Source: Roseobacter denitrificans OCh 114
GTDB lineage: Bacteria > Pseudomonadota > Alphaproteobacteria > Rhodobacterales > Rhodobacteraceae
Direction: 5' to 3'
NCBI RefSeq assembly: GCF_000014045.1
Contig: NC_008209.1
Coordinates: forward strand, 62,001 to 126,000
Length of the DNA: 64,000 bases
Positions 49,449-59,081 of the stretch are shown one piece after another. Both the position numbers and the translations under genes were made by a program. The notes below the pieces were generated by a model. It did not search any database. It worked only from the letters and a program-made list of their open reading frames with translations, and had not been told where the DNA came from. Positions within the stretch are counted from its first letter, which is position 1; every line of letters starts with the position of its first letter.

Positions 49449-50386
49449 GCCACGTCCTTCCAGTTCAATATCATCTTGAGGCAGTCCGGATCCGTGAATG
49501 CCTGAGCATAAGCTGCCCGCGCATTCAGGTGGCTGGCCTGATGTGTGATTAGGTTTTCGAGGCTCAGCGATCCGCCCTCGACAAGCGCGCGCGTCGCCGC
49601 AAGATCGTCATGCGTCCACTCAGCCGCCACGCGGAACCGCGCTTCTTTCATAAAGGCAGGCGGAAAGGCAAAGCTGATCGCCGTGGTGTAAAAGCCGGCG
49701 AGCACGATTTCACCGCCCTTGGCCAGACGCCCCACCAGATCGTTGAGCACCTCAACCGAACCGGAAGCATCATAGACCGATGTGTAATCGCGGCGCGGAT
49801 CATCTTCGGGCGCGATCACCTCGTAGCCCTGCGCACCCTTGCGGCGGCTTTCGTCAATTTCCCAGACCATCGGCGCAGGCGCACCGGCGGCAATCGTCAG
49901 ACGCGCCAGCAAGCGGCCCAGCACACCGTGGCCCACGATCAGATCGGGAACGGATTTGTTCAGACCCGCCATGGAATGGCGCGCTGTCGCGGCCAACGCC
50001 AGAAGCGCGCCGCTGGCACCATGCCCCGCATCAATGCGGGTCACACGATCCGACGCGGTAACAACACGGGATGCTGCCCCGCCGAACAGACCAAAGGCAC
50101 CGTCATAGCAATTCGCGCCGGGAACAAACACACGTTCGCCAACCTTGAACCCCGTGGCCCTGTCAGCCTCAACCACCTCGCCCACCGCTTCATAGCCGGG
50201 CACAAGCGGATACCCCATGCCGGGGAAGGGGGGCATCTCACCGGACCAGAAAAGCTTTTCGGTGCCTGTTGAAATACCGGAGTGTTCAATCTCGACCACA
50301 AGATCCCCGTCACCCGGCACGTGTAGCTGCAGGGTGTCAACGTCGAGGTCTTTGGGACCTTTCAGTAGAACGGCTGTGGTGTCCAC
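49445..50386 (-). CDS. bchC: Bacteriochlorophyllide a dehydrogenase
   Basis: 313 aa of the medium-chain dehydrogenase family. Oxidises the 3-hydroxyethyl group of bacteriochlorophyllide. GTG start at 50386 is chosen for the AAGGAGCC before it; the frame is open upstream. Conserved PGYEAVGEV, and VGHGVLGRL in the nucleotide-binding part. First gene of the bchCXYZ-pufQBALMC transcript. Confidence 0.95.
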   Translation of the reverse strand: MDTTAVLLKGPKDLDVDTLQLHVPGDGDLVVEIEHSGISTGTEKLFWSGEMPPFPGMGYPLVPGYEAVGEVVEADRATGFKVGERVFVPGANCYDGAFGLFGGAASRVVTASDRVTRIDAGHGASGALLALAATARHSMAGLNKSVPDLIVGHGVLGRLLARLTIAAGAPAPMVWEIDESRRKGAQGYEVIAPEDDPRRDYTSVYDASGSVEVLNDLVGRLAKGGEIVLAGFYTTAISFAFPPAFMKEARFRVAAEWTHDDLAATRALVEGGSLSLENLITHQASHLNARAAYAQAFTDPDCLKMILNWKDVA

Positions 50387-50460
50387 GGGTTTGGCTCCTT
50401 CCGGCTGAGTCCTGGGGCAAATACTGTCCAGCAAGACTCACAGATTCTGGCTTCGTTACA

Positions 50461-50478
50461 TGTCAGTTTAAACTTACA
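50461..50478. promoter_or_regulatory. PpsR/CrtJ-type operator 1 upstream of bchC
   Basis: TGT-N12-ACA palindrome (TGTCAGTTTAAACTTACA). Centre 26 bp from a second site at 50487-50504. The family represses photosynthesis genes under oxygen and light. Confidence 0.85.
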
Positions 50479-50486
50479 TGTCAGTG

Positions 50487-50504
50487 TGTCAACTATAATT
50501 GACA
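50487..50504. promoter_or_regulatory. PpsR/CrtJ-type operator 2 upstream of bchC
   Basis: TGTCAACTATAATTGACA, a nearly perfect 18-bp palindrome of the TGT-N12-ACA form, 101-118 nt before the bchC start and just after the crtF stop. Confidence 0.88.
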
Positions 50505-50513
50505 CATTTTACA

Positions 50514-51641
50514 TCATTGATTTGGCTTGCGTGCCGAGATCACCCGCGTCACGTAATTGCGCGCCGGGCGCGGGCAGCGGATGTCGGTAAAACCAGCCGC
50601 CTGACACAGCGCTGTGATCTCTTCGGCGGACCGTGTGCGCCCTGTCTGCATCGCCATTGTGTAAAAGGCGAAATACACATCCCCCGCCCGATCCGGCTGC
50701 GCACCGCCACCCATAGGCTCGGAGATGATGAGCCGCCCGCCATCGGGCAGCGCGTCAAAGACGTCCTCCAGCAGCGTTGCCACCGTGTCATCGGCATGAT
50801 CATAGAGGACCCGGATCAGCGAAATCGCATCTGCCCCATCCGGCAAGAGGTCATCGCGGAACGAACCGGGGTGCAGAGTGACACGGTCCATCATGCCCGC
50901 CTGCTCAAACCGCGCCGTGGCGCCGGGTGTGACCTGCGGCAAGTCAAAGAGGGTCATTTTCAGATTGGGATAGGCATCCCCCACCGCCTTCAAAAACGCG
51001 CCCGTGCCCCCACCGATGTCCAGCAGATGCTGCACACCTTTCAGCGACACCGTGCGCAGCGTATCCTGCGCCACCAAAAGCTGGCTCTGCGCCATCAGGT
51101 CGGAATAGGCCTCGGCCACCTGCGGGTCGATCTCGCCGCGCGCGCCGAAGACGTAGGGCCAGAATTCGGAAAGCTCCGTGCGCTCCGGCCCGCGCAACAG
51201 ATCAACGGGATCTTTCAGGTCGGTGTAAAACGCCCGGTGATGACGAATCATCGCCTCCAACCCCGGCACGCCCATCAGGGCCGCGCCCTTGCGCGCCAGA
51301 CCATATTGCCCGCTCCGCGTCCGCTTGAGCAGCTTCAACGCGGCTGCCGCCTGCAACAAGACCTGCATACGTTCGGGCGGGATCGCGGTTGCGCGCCCCA
51401 GCATTTCCGCCGATTGCGGCCCACCGCGCAGACGACGCAACAGGTCAAGCTCGACCACGGCCATCAGGACCTGGCTTTGTACAAACCCCTGCACCACGTC
51501 GAAGAGGATCGCACCATCACGGCGTGCCTGCCCGCGTGTCAGGAGAAATCGGCTGGCCCAGCTTTGAAAACCCGGCCGGGCCACCAGACGGTTCAGCCAA
51601 CCGCCGCGCCACTCGGGCATGTCGTGGATCGTGTCAGACAT
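50514..51641 (-). CDS. crtF: Hydroxyneurosporene O-methyltransferase
   Basis: 375 aa from ATG 51641, which overlaps the crtE stop by 8 nt. SAM-binding motif [13 protein letters not shown] near residue 180 and an N-terminal dimerisation part. Methylates the 1-hydroxyl of demethylspheroidene in carotenoid synthesis. Confidence 0.95.
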   Translation of the reverse strand: MSDTIHDMPEWRGGWLNRLVARPGFQSWASRFLLTRGQARRDGAILFDVVQGFVQSQVLMAVVELDLLRRLRGGPQSAEMLGRATAIPPERMQVLLQAAAALKLLKRTRSGQYGLARKGAALMGVPGLEAMIRHHRAFYTDLKDPVDLLRGPERTELSEFWPYVFGARGEIDPQVAEAYSDLMAQSQLLVAQDTLRTVSLKGVQHLLDIGGGTGAFLKAVGDAYPNLKMTLFDLPQVTPGATARFEQAGMMDRVTLHPGSFRDDLLPDGADAISLIRVLYDHADDTVATLLEDVFDALPDGGRLIISEPMGGGAQPDRAGDVYFAFYTMAMQTGRTRSAEEITALCQAAGFTDIRCPRPARNYVTRVISARKPNQ

Positions 51642-52518
51642 TGCTGCGCGAGGCCGCAACATTCGGAGCCACAGGCGTCAGACGCTCTGCATATCTGCGC
51701 ACCATATCGGCCAGCTGCGCCTCGCCCCGGCAGGACGGGATCGAGGCAATGGCCCCGCCCAGAATATCCTTGAGCCGCGAAATCGCCCCCTGCACACCAA
51801 GCAGCGTCACCGCATTGGGTCGCCCATGTAAATCATCCTGACCCACAGGCTTGCCCAATGTGTCGGCATCATAAAGCGCATCGCGCAGATCATCGGCGAC
51901 CTGAAAGGCCTCCCCGATGCGCGCGCCCAGTTCAAACCACGGCTCAGCCTCCTGACCGGCAGCGACCGCCCCCATTTGCGTCGCCGCAATGAACAGCGCG
52001 CCGGTCTTGGCCTGATGATAGGCGGAAAGGTCAATCTCTGCCTCGCTCTCCCAACCCTGCCCCGCACAGATACCGCCCGGCATGCCGGTACGTTGCGACA
52101 GGATGAGAATCATCTGCGCCACGCGGTCGGGCGCAAGGCCCGACTGCCGCGCCAGAATTTCAAAAGCGAGCACGATCAGGCTGTCCCCGGTCAGCACCGC
52201 CAAAGGCTCGGAATAGGCTTTGTGCACCGAGGGTTTGCCGCGGCGCGTATCCGCGTCATCAAAGCAAGGCAAATCGTCATGCACGAGGCTCGCACAGTGG
52301 ATCAGTTCCAGCGCAGAGGCCGCCGCATCCGTCAGCTTGGGCTGGTCATCGCCACAGGCCAGCGCGACGGAGGTTAGAATCGTTGGCCGGATCCGTGCAC
52401 CGCCCGGGGCGGTCGCATACCCAAGCGCGGAGGACAACCGTTGCGGCACAGCCCCCCGGCCCTGCCCAACGGCGACAGCTTGCGCAATGGCGGCTTCAAT
52501 TCGCGAATTCATGCCCAT
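51634..52518 (-). CDS. crtE: Geranylgeranyl diphosphate synthase
   Basis: 294 aa from ATG 52518 (AAGGA 8 nt upstream). First aspartate-rich motif DDLPCFDD and second DDLRD are present. Makes C20 diphosphate for carotenoids and phytylation. Divergent from crtD with shared operators. Confidence 0.95.
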   Translation of the reverse strand: MGMNSRIEAAIAQAVAVGQGRGAVPQRLSSALGYATAPGGARIRPTILTSVALACGDDQPKLTDAAASALELIHCASLVHDDLPCFDDADTRRGKPSVHKAYSEPLAVLTGDSLIVLAFEILARQSGLAPDRVAQMILILSQRTGMPGGICAGQGWESEAEIDLSAYHQAKTGALFIAATQMGAVAAGQEAEPWFELGARIGEAFQVADDLRDALYDADTLGKPVGQDDLHGRPNAVTLLGVQGAISRLKDILGGAIASIPSCRGEAQLADMVRRYAERLTPVAPNVAASRSNV

Positions 52519-52541
52519 ATGGATGTCCTTTCGAGCGCAAG

Positions 52542-52559
52542 TGTCAGTATTTTCCGACA
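52542..52559. promoter_or_regulatory. PpsR/CrtJ-type operator in the crtE-crtD gap (site 1)
   Basis: TGTCAGTATTTTCCGACA, a TGT-N12-ACA site. Confidence 0.82.
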
Positions 52560-52565
52560 CTCAAG

Positions 52566-52583
52566 TGTAAATCATACTGGACA
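52566..52583. promoter_or_regulatory. PpsR/CrtJ-type operator in the crtE-crtD gap (site 2)
   Basis: TGTAAATCATACTGGACA, TGT-N12-ACA with the arms less symmetric; centre 24 bp from site 1. Both sites lie between the divergent starts of crtE and crtD. Confidence 0.78.
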
Positions 52584-52611
52584 CTTTCGCCATTCGAGTC
52601 AACAATCCCTT

Positions 52612-54162
52612 ATGCATGTTTCAACCGCCCCCCTCATTCCCGACCGGCCACGTGCTATTGTGATTGGTGCAGGCATCGCGGGTCTTGCCGCCGCTTTGCG
52701 TCTGGCGACCAGCGGCATGCAGGTCACCTTGCTGGAACGGCACAATCATCCCGGCGGCAAGATCAGAACCCTGAGCAGCGCCGCCGGACCCGTCGATGCC
52801 GGCCCCACCGTTTTGACGATGCGTCATGTTTTTGACGATCTGTTTGCCTGCGCGGGCACGCGGCTCAAGGACCATGTGACGCTTGTGCCACAAAGCATCC
52901 TCGCGCGGCATTTCTGGCCCGACGGCAGCAAGCTGGACCTGCACGCAGACCCGCTCTTGAGCCGCGATGCCATCGCCGCCTTTGCGGGCAACACATCCGC
53001 CGATGAGTTCATGCAATTCAACCGACGCACCCAACAGCTGTTCGATGCCTTTGATGCGCCGATGATGCAGGCCCCCAACCCAAGGATGCGCGACCTTGTC
53101 CCGCATGTGCTCAAGCAACCGCAGTTGATTGCCGCCATGGCCCCGCTGTCGACGTTGAAAACATCGCTGGGCCGCGCCTTCAGCGACCCGAGGCTTGCGC
53201 AGCTATTTGGCCGCTATGCCACCTATGTGGGCGGTGCGCCCCACCTCAGCCCGGCGATCCTGTCGCTGATCTGGCAGGCAGAGGCCGCAGGCGTCTGGGT
53301 CGTCGAAGGAGGCATGCACAAACTGGCCCACGCCATCGCCAAACTGGCGCGACACGCAGGTGTCGACATCCGCTACAACACCCATGTGGACCGCATCAAA
53401 ACAGTGGGCGGGCGCGCCGTGGGCGTAGAAATCGACGGCACCTATCTTTTGGAAGCCGAGGCGATCCTTTACGCGGGCGATCCGCGCGCGCTCGCCACCG
53501 GCAGCATGGGTGCAGACCTCAGGGTCGTGGCCCCGCAGACCGTCAAACTGCCCCGATCCTTCTCCGCCCGCGTGCACAGCTTTGCCGCGACCCCGCAGGG
53601 ACGTGATCTGACCCATCACAACGTCTTCTTTGCTGCGGACCCGGATTGCGAGTTCAAAGAGCTGATGGCAGGGCGCATGCCCGCGGATCCCACGCTATAC
53701 CTCTGTGCCGAAGACCGAGGTCACGGCGCCGACATCCCCACCCTTGAGCGTTTCGAGATGATCTCGAACGCGCCCGCAACAGAGACACACACTCCCCCAC
53801 AGGAGATTGAAAAATGGCACCAGCAGATCATGCAACGGATGGCGGATATGGGCGTGACTTTCACGCCGATGCCGACAACAGAGACGCTCACGACGCCGCA
53901 GGATTTCGCGATGCTCTTTCCCGAAACGCTCGGCGCGCTTTACGGCCAGACGCCGCACGGGCTGACAGCGGCACTCCAGCGCCCGACAGCGCAGACGCCG
54001 ATTGCGGGACTATGGCTCGCGGGGGGCGGCACCCATCCGGGGGCGGGGGTCCCGATGGCGACACTCTCCGCCCGGCACGCGGCAGAGGCGATCTTGCGCG
54101 CCCAAACTTCAACGTCGCTGTCGGCCCCAACGGCTACGCCTGGTGGTATGTCGACGGGCTGA
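52612..54162 (+). CDS. crtD: Methoxyneurosporene dehydrogenase
   Basis: 516 aa CrtI-family desaturase. FAD-binding AIVIGAGIAGLAAALRLA near residues 16-33, LLERHNHPGGKIRT, and C-terminal GLWLAGGGTHPGAGVPMA. Introduces the 3,4 double bond of the spheroidene pathway. ATG 52612 gives the standard length; the open frame extends upstream through crtE antisense without similarity. Confidence 0.95.
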   Translation: MHVSTAPLIPDRPRAIVIGAGIAGLAAALRLATSGMQVTLLERHNHPGGKIRTLSSAAGPVDAGPTVLTMRHVFDDLFACAGTRLKDHVTLVPQSILARHFWPDGSKLDLHADPLLSRDAIAAFAGNTSADEFMQFNRRTQQLFDAFDAPMMQAPNPRMRDLVPHVLKQPQLIAAMAPLSTLKTSLGRAFSDPRLAQLFGRYATYVGGAPHLSPAILSLIWQAEAAGVWVVEGGMHKLAHAIAKLARHAGVDIRYNTHVDRIKTVGGRAVGVEIDGTYLLEAEAILYAGDPRALATGSMGADLRVVAPQTVKLPRSFSARVHSFAATPQGRDLTHHNVFFAADPDCEFKELMAGRMPADPTLYLCAEDRGHGADIPTLERFEMISNAPATETHTPPQEIEKWHQQIMQRMADMGVTFTPMPTTETLTTPQDFAMLFPETLGALYGQTPHGLTAALQRPTAQTPIAGLWLAGGGTHPGAGVPMATLSARHAAEAILRAQTSTSLSAPTATPGGMSTG

Positions 54163-55031
54163 GCGATTGCGGCAGCCGCGCGGTCTCCGTCATCGGGTTT
54201 ATCGGATCGGTGTTTTCGCCGTGGTATCGTTGGTCGGGGCGCAAATGCCCGCAGGATCACGTCTGCATCAATGTCGCCACCTACGGGCCCGGCGGACGGT
54301 TCACCATGACGGACCGGGGGCAAAGCGCGCTGCGCCAGACCGCCTCCCGGCTGCAGGTTGGTCCGTCGATGATGCGCTGGGATGGCAATGATCTGGTTAT
54401 CGAAATCAACGAGGTGTCCAGCCCGCCGCTGATCAACCGCATCAGAGGCGAAATCCGCGTCACCCCTTCGGCCATCACCAATGTCGAACTGCCCCTGACC
54501 CCGGATGGCGCCCACGTCTGGCGCCCCTTCGCGCCCCGCGCACGCATCAGCGTCAACATCGACCGCCCCGGCTGGCAATGGCAGGGCGAGGGCTATTTCG
54601 ACGCGAATTTCGGGTCCCGCGCGCTGGAAGAAGATTTCAGCTACTGGACATGGGGCCGCTTTCCGACCTCGGGCGGTGCCACCTGTTTCTACGACGCGAC
54701 GCGTCTTGATGGTACGGAACTGTCGGCAGGCTTCGCCTTTGATCATGACGGAACCGCGCGCAAGATCGAGATGCCCCCGAAAACCGGGTTTCGCCGCACG
54801 CTCTGGGCGGTCAAACGCGAAACGCGCAGCGATGCAGGCTACAAACCCCATCAGGTGATGAGCATGCTCGACGCTCCGTTTTACTCCCGCTCTGCCGTAC
54901 GCACCAGGATCGACGGCGAGGAAACAACCGGCGTGCACGAAGCGCTTGATCTGACCCGGTTCCGATCGCCGCTCTTGAAACCCATGCTTGCCGTGCGCGT
55001 GCCGCGGCGGAAAAACTGGAGCTGGGACTGA
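54012..55031 (+). CDS. crtC: Carotenoid 1,2-hydratase (hydroxyneurosporene synthase)
   Basis: Recognised from YAWWYVDGLSDCGSRAVSVI, FIGSVFSPWYRWSGRK, RFTMTDRGQSALRQ and ALDLTRFRSPLLKPML. Adds water to the terminal double bond of neurosporene-type carotenoids. Start uncertain: from ATG 54012 the protein is 339 aa and overlaps crtD by 151 nt, with a Gly/Arg/Pro-rich leader; family similarity begins only near 54116 (NFNVAVGPNGYAWW), and no in-frame ATG, GTG or TTG lies closer. Confidence 0.9.
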   Translation: MARGGRHPSGGGGPDGDTLRPARGRGDLARPNFNVAVGPNGYAWWYVDGLSDCGSRAVSVIGFIGSVFSPWYRWSGRKCPQDHVCINVATYGPGGRFTMTDRGQSALRQTASRLQVGPSMMRWDGNDLVIEINEVSSPPLINRIRGEIRVTPSAITNVELPLTPDGAHVWRPFAPRARISVNIDRPGWQWQGEGYFDANFGSRALEEDFSYWTWGRFPTSGGATCFYDATRLDGTELSAGFAFDHDGTARKIEMPPKTGFRRTLWAVKRETRSDAGYKPHQVMSMLDAPFYSRSAVRTRIDGEETTGVHEALDLTRFRSPLLKPMLAVRVPRRKNWSWD

Positions 55032-55109
55032 CCGACCGCCCTTCGGGGCAAGACAGGCGTTCGGTAGTGCTGGAAACTCTCAGGTTGCGCTCTTAACATA
55101 ATATTTCTA

Positions 55110-55155
55110 CTCAGGGTGTATTGGATCGTTTGAAACGATCCGACCCAAGCCTGAG
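55110..55155 (+). promoter_or_regulatory. Leader hairpin before a TTG-started membrane-protein gene
   Basis: Perfect stem GGATCGTTT-G-AAACGATCC (55123-55141) inside a second stem CTCAGG (55110-55115) / CCTGAG (55150-55155). The outer arm overlaps the likely ribosome site TGAGGA, so folding could mask translation start. It could equally be a protein operator. Confidence 0.5.
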
Positions 55156-55164
55156 GACCAGCAT

Positions 55165-55887
55165 TTGTATCATATCAAAACCGGCACCCTTGCAGGATTG
55201 CTGGCCCTCTCCGCAGGGCCCGTGGTCGCGCAGGGCGGTGCGTGGACCTACGAGGGGTCGTTTTACCTTTTCGCTGCAGAGACGACGCTGAATGTCGGCG
55301 GGATCGAGGGCGAACTCAGCTTCTCCGATGCGCTCGATAATCTGGAGTTTGCCGGGATGGGCGCGTTTACTGCCAGCAATGGTCAGTGGACGTTCATCGC
55401 GGATCTGATGTATTTCAACCTCGGCTTTGAAAACAGCACACCGGGTGATGCGTTTTCGCGCCTCGATACGTCCTCCAAGACCACCGTTTTCAACGCATTG
55501 GCCCTTTACAAGATGCGCGACGCCTCATCGTATTCATTCCATCTCGGGGGCGGCTTCAGGTATTTCAACACCGATACAACCTTGCGGCTGCGCCCCGGCA
55601 CCCAGCCCGGAACGACGGTCGGCGACGACAACAGCTGGACCGACCCGATTGTCGCAGCGATGGGGCGTTTCGAGTTGTCAGATACATGGAGCACCACGAT
55701 CTCTGCCGATTACGGCAATTTCGTCAACGATCGTGAGACCTATCAGTTCACGGTTACTTTCGACTATGAATTCGCAGAAAACTGGACGGCGCGCGCCGGG
55801 TATCGGTATCTGAACGTGGACAACGACGATGATGACTTCCGGCTTGAGCAATCAGGCCCGGTGTTGGGCGTTTCCTACAGGTTCTGA
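55165..55887 (+). CDS. Outer-membrane beta-barrel protein in the carotenoid cluster
   Basis: 240 aa from TTG 55165. Signal peptide MYHIKTGTLAGLLALSAGPV cleaved after about VAQG, then a 12-ish-strand barrel pattern ending in SYRF. Related to the barrel at 33873-34634. Lies between crtC and tspO, both photosynthesis-cluster genes, and converges on tspO. Role unknown. Confidence 0.75.
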   Translation: MYHIKTGTLAGLLALSAGPVVAQGGAWTYEGSFYLFAAETTLNVGGIEGELSFSDALDNLEFAGMGAFTASNGQWTFIADLMYFNLGFENSTPGDAFSRLDTSSKTTVFNALALYKMRDASSYSFHLGGGFRYFNTDTTLRLRPGTQPGTTVGDDNSWTDPIVAAMGRFELSDTWSTTISADYGNFVNDRETYQFTVTFDYEFAENWTARAGYRYLNVDNDDDDFRLEQSGPVLGVSYRF

Positions 55888-55906
55888 CCAGCGTCCGTTG
55901 CCGCGC

Positions 55907-56389
55907 TCAGGTCGCTACATGCGGCGGATTGCGCGCCACTTCCGGGTTCAGCCACCACACGCCGGCATTGAGGGATGCCGCGATCGTTACCCAGATCAGA
56001 TAGGGCACGAACAAGAGCGCTGCGATCTGATCCACCGGCCACATCACGATGATCCCGCCAAGCACGATAACCCAGAGCATGCAAACAACCGCCATGCCCA
56101 GTCGGATGTTCCTGATCCCGAAAAATACCGGCGTCCACAGCCCGTTGAACGCGATCTGCAAAGTCCAGAACGCCATCGCCACCGCGTTGTTTTCAGCCAT
56201 CGCGATCCGTGCGCCCGCCACAGCGATGCAGACATAAAGCACGCTCCATGTAACGGGGAACACCCAATCGGGCGGGGTAAACCACGGCTTTTGCAGTTTA
56301 CGATACCACGGACCGGGCGGGAACAACCCACCCGTCAGGCCCGCGCCGACGCAGGCGACCAGAAACAAACTGAATAAGAGCCAGAACAT
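55907..56389 (-). CDS. tspO: TspO/MBR tryptophan-rich sensory protein
   Basis: 160 aa with five membrane helices and the family pattern PPGPWYRKLQKPWFTPPDWVF, FNGLWTPVFFGIRN, LNAGVWWLNPE. TspO (formerly CrtK) is an outer-membrane tetrapyrrole/oxygen-responsive regulator of photosynthesis genes in Rhodobacter. Immediately after crtB on the same strand, as in Rhodobacter. Confidence 0.95.
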   Translation of the reverse strand: MFWLLFSLFLVACVGAGLTGGLFPPGPWYRKLQKPWFTPPDWVFPVTWSVLYVCIAVAGARIAMAENNAVAMAFWTLQIAFNGLWTPVFFGIRNIRLGMAVVCMLWVIVLGGIIVMWPVDQIAALLFVPYLIWVTIAASLNAGVWWLNPEVARNPPHVAT

Positions 56390-56412
56390 GGCTGACAGCT
56401 AGAGACTACGGC

Positions 56413-57432
56413 CTAGCCTGTCAACTCGGCACGTTGTGCCTGACGGCGCGCCTCCAGCGTCGAGAGCACTGACATCAGCGCATCACTGCGCGATCTTTGC
56501 GGCGCACCGATGGCTGTCGCATCCACCAGAAACTGCACTTCCGGCAAGGGTCGCGCATAGAGCACTGACGATTTCGGCATGATCATGCTCGCCCCGCTCA
56601 ACAGCATGGATTGACCGAGCCATCCGATCTTTTGCCATTTATTCGTGCGCGCCCGCGCGGAAATGGAATCGTATCCCATGCGCGTCAGTTGACCGCCAAT
56701 ACCGGCATAGATGAACCGCGCGCCATAAATCCCCGGACGACACCCACGCGGCAACGCGCCAACGCCCGCTTCGGAGCGCATGTAGAGCCGGTTGGCCTCC
56801 ATCACCAGCCGCTTGACCATGCCCCGCACCGCCTTCGTGGCCCTGGGATCGGCAAAGAATACTTCGACCTCTATCCCGGCATCCTCCAGCCACTCCAGCG
56901 GCAGGTAGATACGCCGCTCCAGCGCGTCCTCGCCCACATCGCGGGCAATATTGGTCAACTGCATGGCGACGCCCAGATCACAGGCCCGCGCCAGAGCATC
57001 CGCATCGCGCACCCGCATCAATACGCACATCATCGCCCCAACGGCCGAGGCCACCCGCGCGGAATAGTCTTTGACGCCCGACAGGGTATCATACCGACGC
57101 TCTGCCGCGTCCCATGCCAGCCCTTCGAGCAAGGCATCAGGCAGCGCGCGGGGCATCTCGAATTCCTCCACGATGGCCGCAAAAGCACGATCCGTCGGCG
57201 CATCTTTCGGCCGCCCGGCATAGACCTGATCCAGCCGATCCCGCAGCCGCAAAACCGACGCGACCTTGTCCTGTTTCAGATCGACCTCATCATCCGCCAG
57301 ACGGCAGAACGCATAAAGCGCCAAGGCCGGGTCGCGCACATGCGCGGGCAGCAATTTGGACGCCGCATGAAAGGACAAGGACCCATGACGGATCGCCTCG
57401 CGGCAGTGCTCCATATCCGCGGGCGCAATCAT
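56413..57432 (-). CDS. crtB: Phytoene synthase
   Basis: 339 aa. Condenses two geranylgeranyl diphosphates. Aspartate motifs LADDEVD near residue 48 and NIARDVGEDA near residue 165. Start overlaps the crtI stop by 4 nt. Confidence 0.96.
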   Translation of the reverse strand: MIAPADMEHCREAIRHGSLSFHAASKLLPAHVRDPALALYAFCRLADDEVDLKQDKVASVLRLRDRLDQVYAGRPKDAPTDRAFAAIVEEFEMPRALPDALLEGLAWDAAERRYDTLSGVKDYSARVASAVGAMMCVLMRVRDADALARACDLGVAMQLTNIARDVGEDALERRIYLPLEWLEDAGIEVEVFFADPRATKAVRGMVKRLVMEANRLYMRSEAGVGALPRGCRPGIYGARFIYAGIGGQLTRMGYDSISARARTNKWQKIGWLGQSMLLSGASMIMPKSSVLYARPLPEVQFLVDATAIGAPQRSRSDALMSVLSTLEARRQAQRAELTG

Positions 57433-58976
57433 TTCACTGTCTCCGCATCAGGCACCAGTTTGCCCAGCACCTCAGCGGTCGAAATCACGCCCGGCACCCC
57501 TGCGCCGGGATGCGTGCCCGCGCCCACCAGATAGAGCCCCTTAGCCTCTTCCGAGACATTATGCGGGCGGAACCACGCGCTTTGCAGGATGCGCGGCTCA
57601 ATCGAGAACCCTGCCCCCAGAGGGCTGAGGTAACGGTCGCGGAAGGTCTCGGGGGTAAAGACGACCTCGGTGCTGATCTTGGCAGTCAAACCGGGCAGCA
57701 ACTGGTCTTCCAGAACTTTCAGCATCTTGGCCTTGTACTTGGGCTCTTCCACGGCCCAATCGACCCCATTGTCATGCCCCAGATGCGGCACGGGGCTCAG
57801 GACATAGAACGTATCATCGCCCTCAGGCGCAACGCTCGGATCGGTGACCGAAGGGCGGTGCACATAGAGGCTCATGTCGTCACACAGCTTGCCCTTGATA
57901 AAGATATCCTTGAGCAATCCGGCATAGCGCGGTCCGTTCAGGATCGTGTGATGCCCCACATCCTTCCAATCCCCGCGCGTACCCTTCGTCCCGAAGTACC
58001 ATACGAACAAGCTCATGGAATAACGCGTCTTTTTTAGCTTGGCAGGCGTCCAGCGTTTCTTTTTGTGGTTGCGCATCAGCCGCGTATAGGTGTGGCCCGC
58101 ATCCGCGTTTGACACCACCACATCCGCGCCCATTTCCAGCCCGCTTTCCAGCCTGACGCCGGTGACGGTGCCATCGCGCACCACGATCTCATCCGCTTGC
58201 GTGTTCATCAAAAGCGTACCGCCCTGATCCTCGATCACGCGCCCCATCGCCTGCGCCATACCGGCCAGACCGCCCATGGCGTAATGCACCCCGAATTCCT
58301 TTTCGAGGTAGGCCACGAGGATATACATCGACGTCACATGCAGCGGATCGCCACCGATGAACAGCGGATGAAAGCTCAGCGCCATGCGCAGCTTTTCGTC
58401 CTTCACCCGGCTTGCGGCATGGGCATAGACCGATTTATCCGCGCGCAGCAGCGCAAAGGTCGGCAGCACCTTCACCAGATCCCACAGCTTGTGCATGGAG
58501 CGTCGGCCAAGGTCTTCGAACCCGAACCAATAGCGTTTCGAGCTATCCACCAGAAACTTGTCGAACCCCGCCAGATCACCCGGCGCCAGCTTGGCCACTT
58601 CAGCCCGCAGCTTTTCAGTATCCTGTTGGGCGACAAATTTCGTGCCATCCGGCCAGCGAATTTCGTAAAACGGATCGAGCGGCTTCAGCGTCACATCCGC
58701 GTCGAAATCACGCCCACAGGCTTGCCATAATTCACGATAAAGCTGCGGCACCGTGACAATCGTCGGACCCAGATCAAAGCGGTGCCCGTCCTGCCAGATC
58801 GCGGAACCACGCCCGCCGGGAACATCCAGCTTGTCGATCACCGTAACGCGGTAGCCCTTGGCGCCAAGGCGCATCGCCGCCGCCAGACCGCCGAGGCCCG
58901 CACCAATGACGATCGCACGCGCACCCGCGCGATCGCCGGTCTCTACAGATTCGATAGTCTCAATACGTGTCATCAT
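57429..58976 (-). CDS. crtI: Phytoene desaturase
   Basis: 515 aa from ATG 58976 (a second ATG follows at once at 58973). FAD-binding AIVIGAGLGGLAAAMRLG near residue 22-39, then DVPGGRGSAI, and C-terminal LVGAGTHPGAGVPGV. Desaturates phytoene to neurosporene. Divergent from crtA. Confidence 0.96.
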   Translation of the reverse strand: MMTRIETIESVETGDRAGARAIVIGAGLGGLAAAMRLGAKGYRVTVIDKLDVPGGRGSAIWQDGHRFDLGPTIVTVPQLYRELWQACGRDFDADVTLKPLDPFYEIRWPDGTKFVAQQDTEKLRAEVAKLAPGDLAGFDKFLVDSSKRYWFGFEDLGRRSMHKLWDLVKVLPTFALLRADKSVYAHAASRVKDEKLRMALSFHPLFIGGDPLHVTSMYILVAYLEKEFGVHYAMGGLAGMAQAMGRVIEDQGGTLLMNTQADEIVVRDGTVTGVRLESGLEMGADVVVSNADAGHTYTRLMRNHKKKRWTPAKLKKTRYSMSLFVWYFGTKGTRGDWKDVGHHTILNGPRYAGLLKDIFIKGKLCDDMSLYVHRPSVTDPSVAPEGDDTFYVLSPVPHLGHDNGVDWAVEEPKYKAKMLKVLEDQLLPGLTAKISTEVVFTPETFRDRYLSPLGAGFSIEPRILQSAWFRPHNVSEEAKGLYLVGAGTHPGAGVPGVISTAEVLGKLVPDAETVK

Positions 58977-58992
58977 GGAACCACAGTAGATG

Positions 58993-59010
58993 TGTCTAGT
59001 TGACTTGACA
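58993..59010. promoter_or_regulatory. PpsR/CrtJ-type operator in the crtI-crtA gap (site 1)
   Basis: TGTCTAGTTGACTTGACA, TGT-N12-ACA, 17-34 nt before the crtI start. Confidence 0.83.
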
Positions 59011-59039
59011 ATTGTGATCTTCCATTTTGCGCAAATTGG

Positions 59040-59057
59040 TGTCAGACTAAGTTGACA
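59040..59057. promoter_or_regulatory. PpsR/CrtJ-type operator in the crtI-crtA gap (site 2)
   Basis: TGTCAGACTAAGTTGACA, TGT-N12-ACA, centre 47 bp from site 1 and 25 nt before crtA. Confidence 0.85.
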
Positions 59058-59081
59058 CTCACGAAAGAACCCGTGCGCGAA

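Noticed and set aside
50499..51773. 424-codon frame opposite crtF and the crtE end
   Set aside because: His/Arg/Pro-rich shadow composition; crtF and crtE are certain.
53814..54011. crtC start at 53814
   Set aside because: Would add about 66 residues of shadow-type sequence overlapping crtD by 350 nt.
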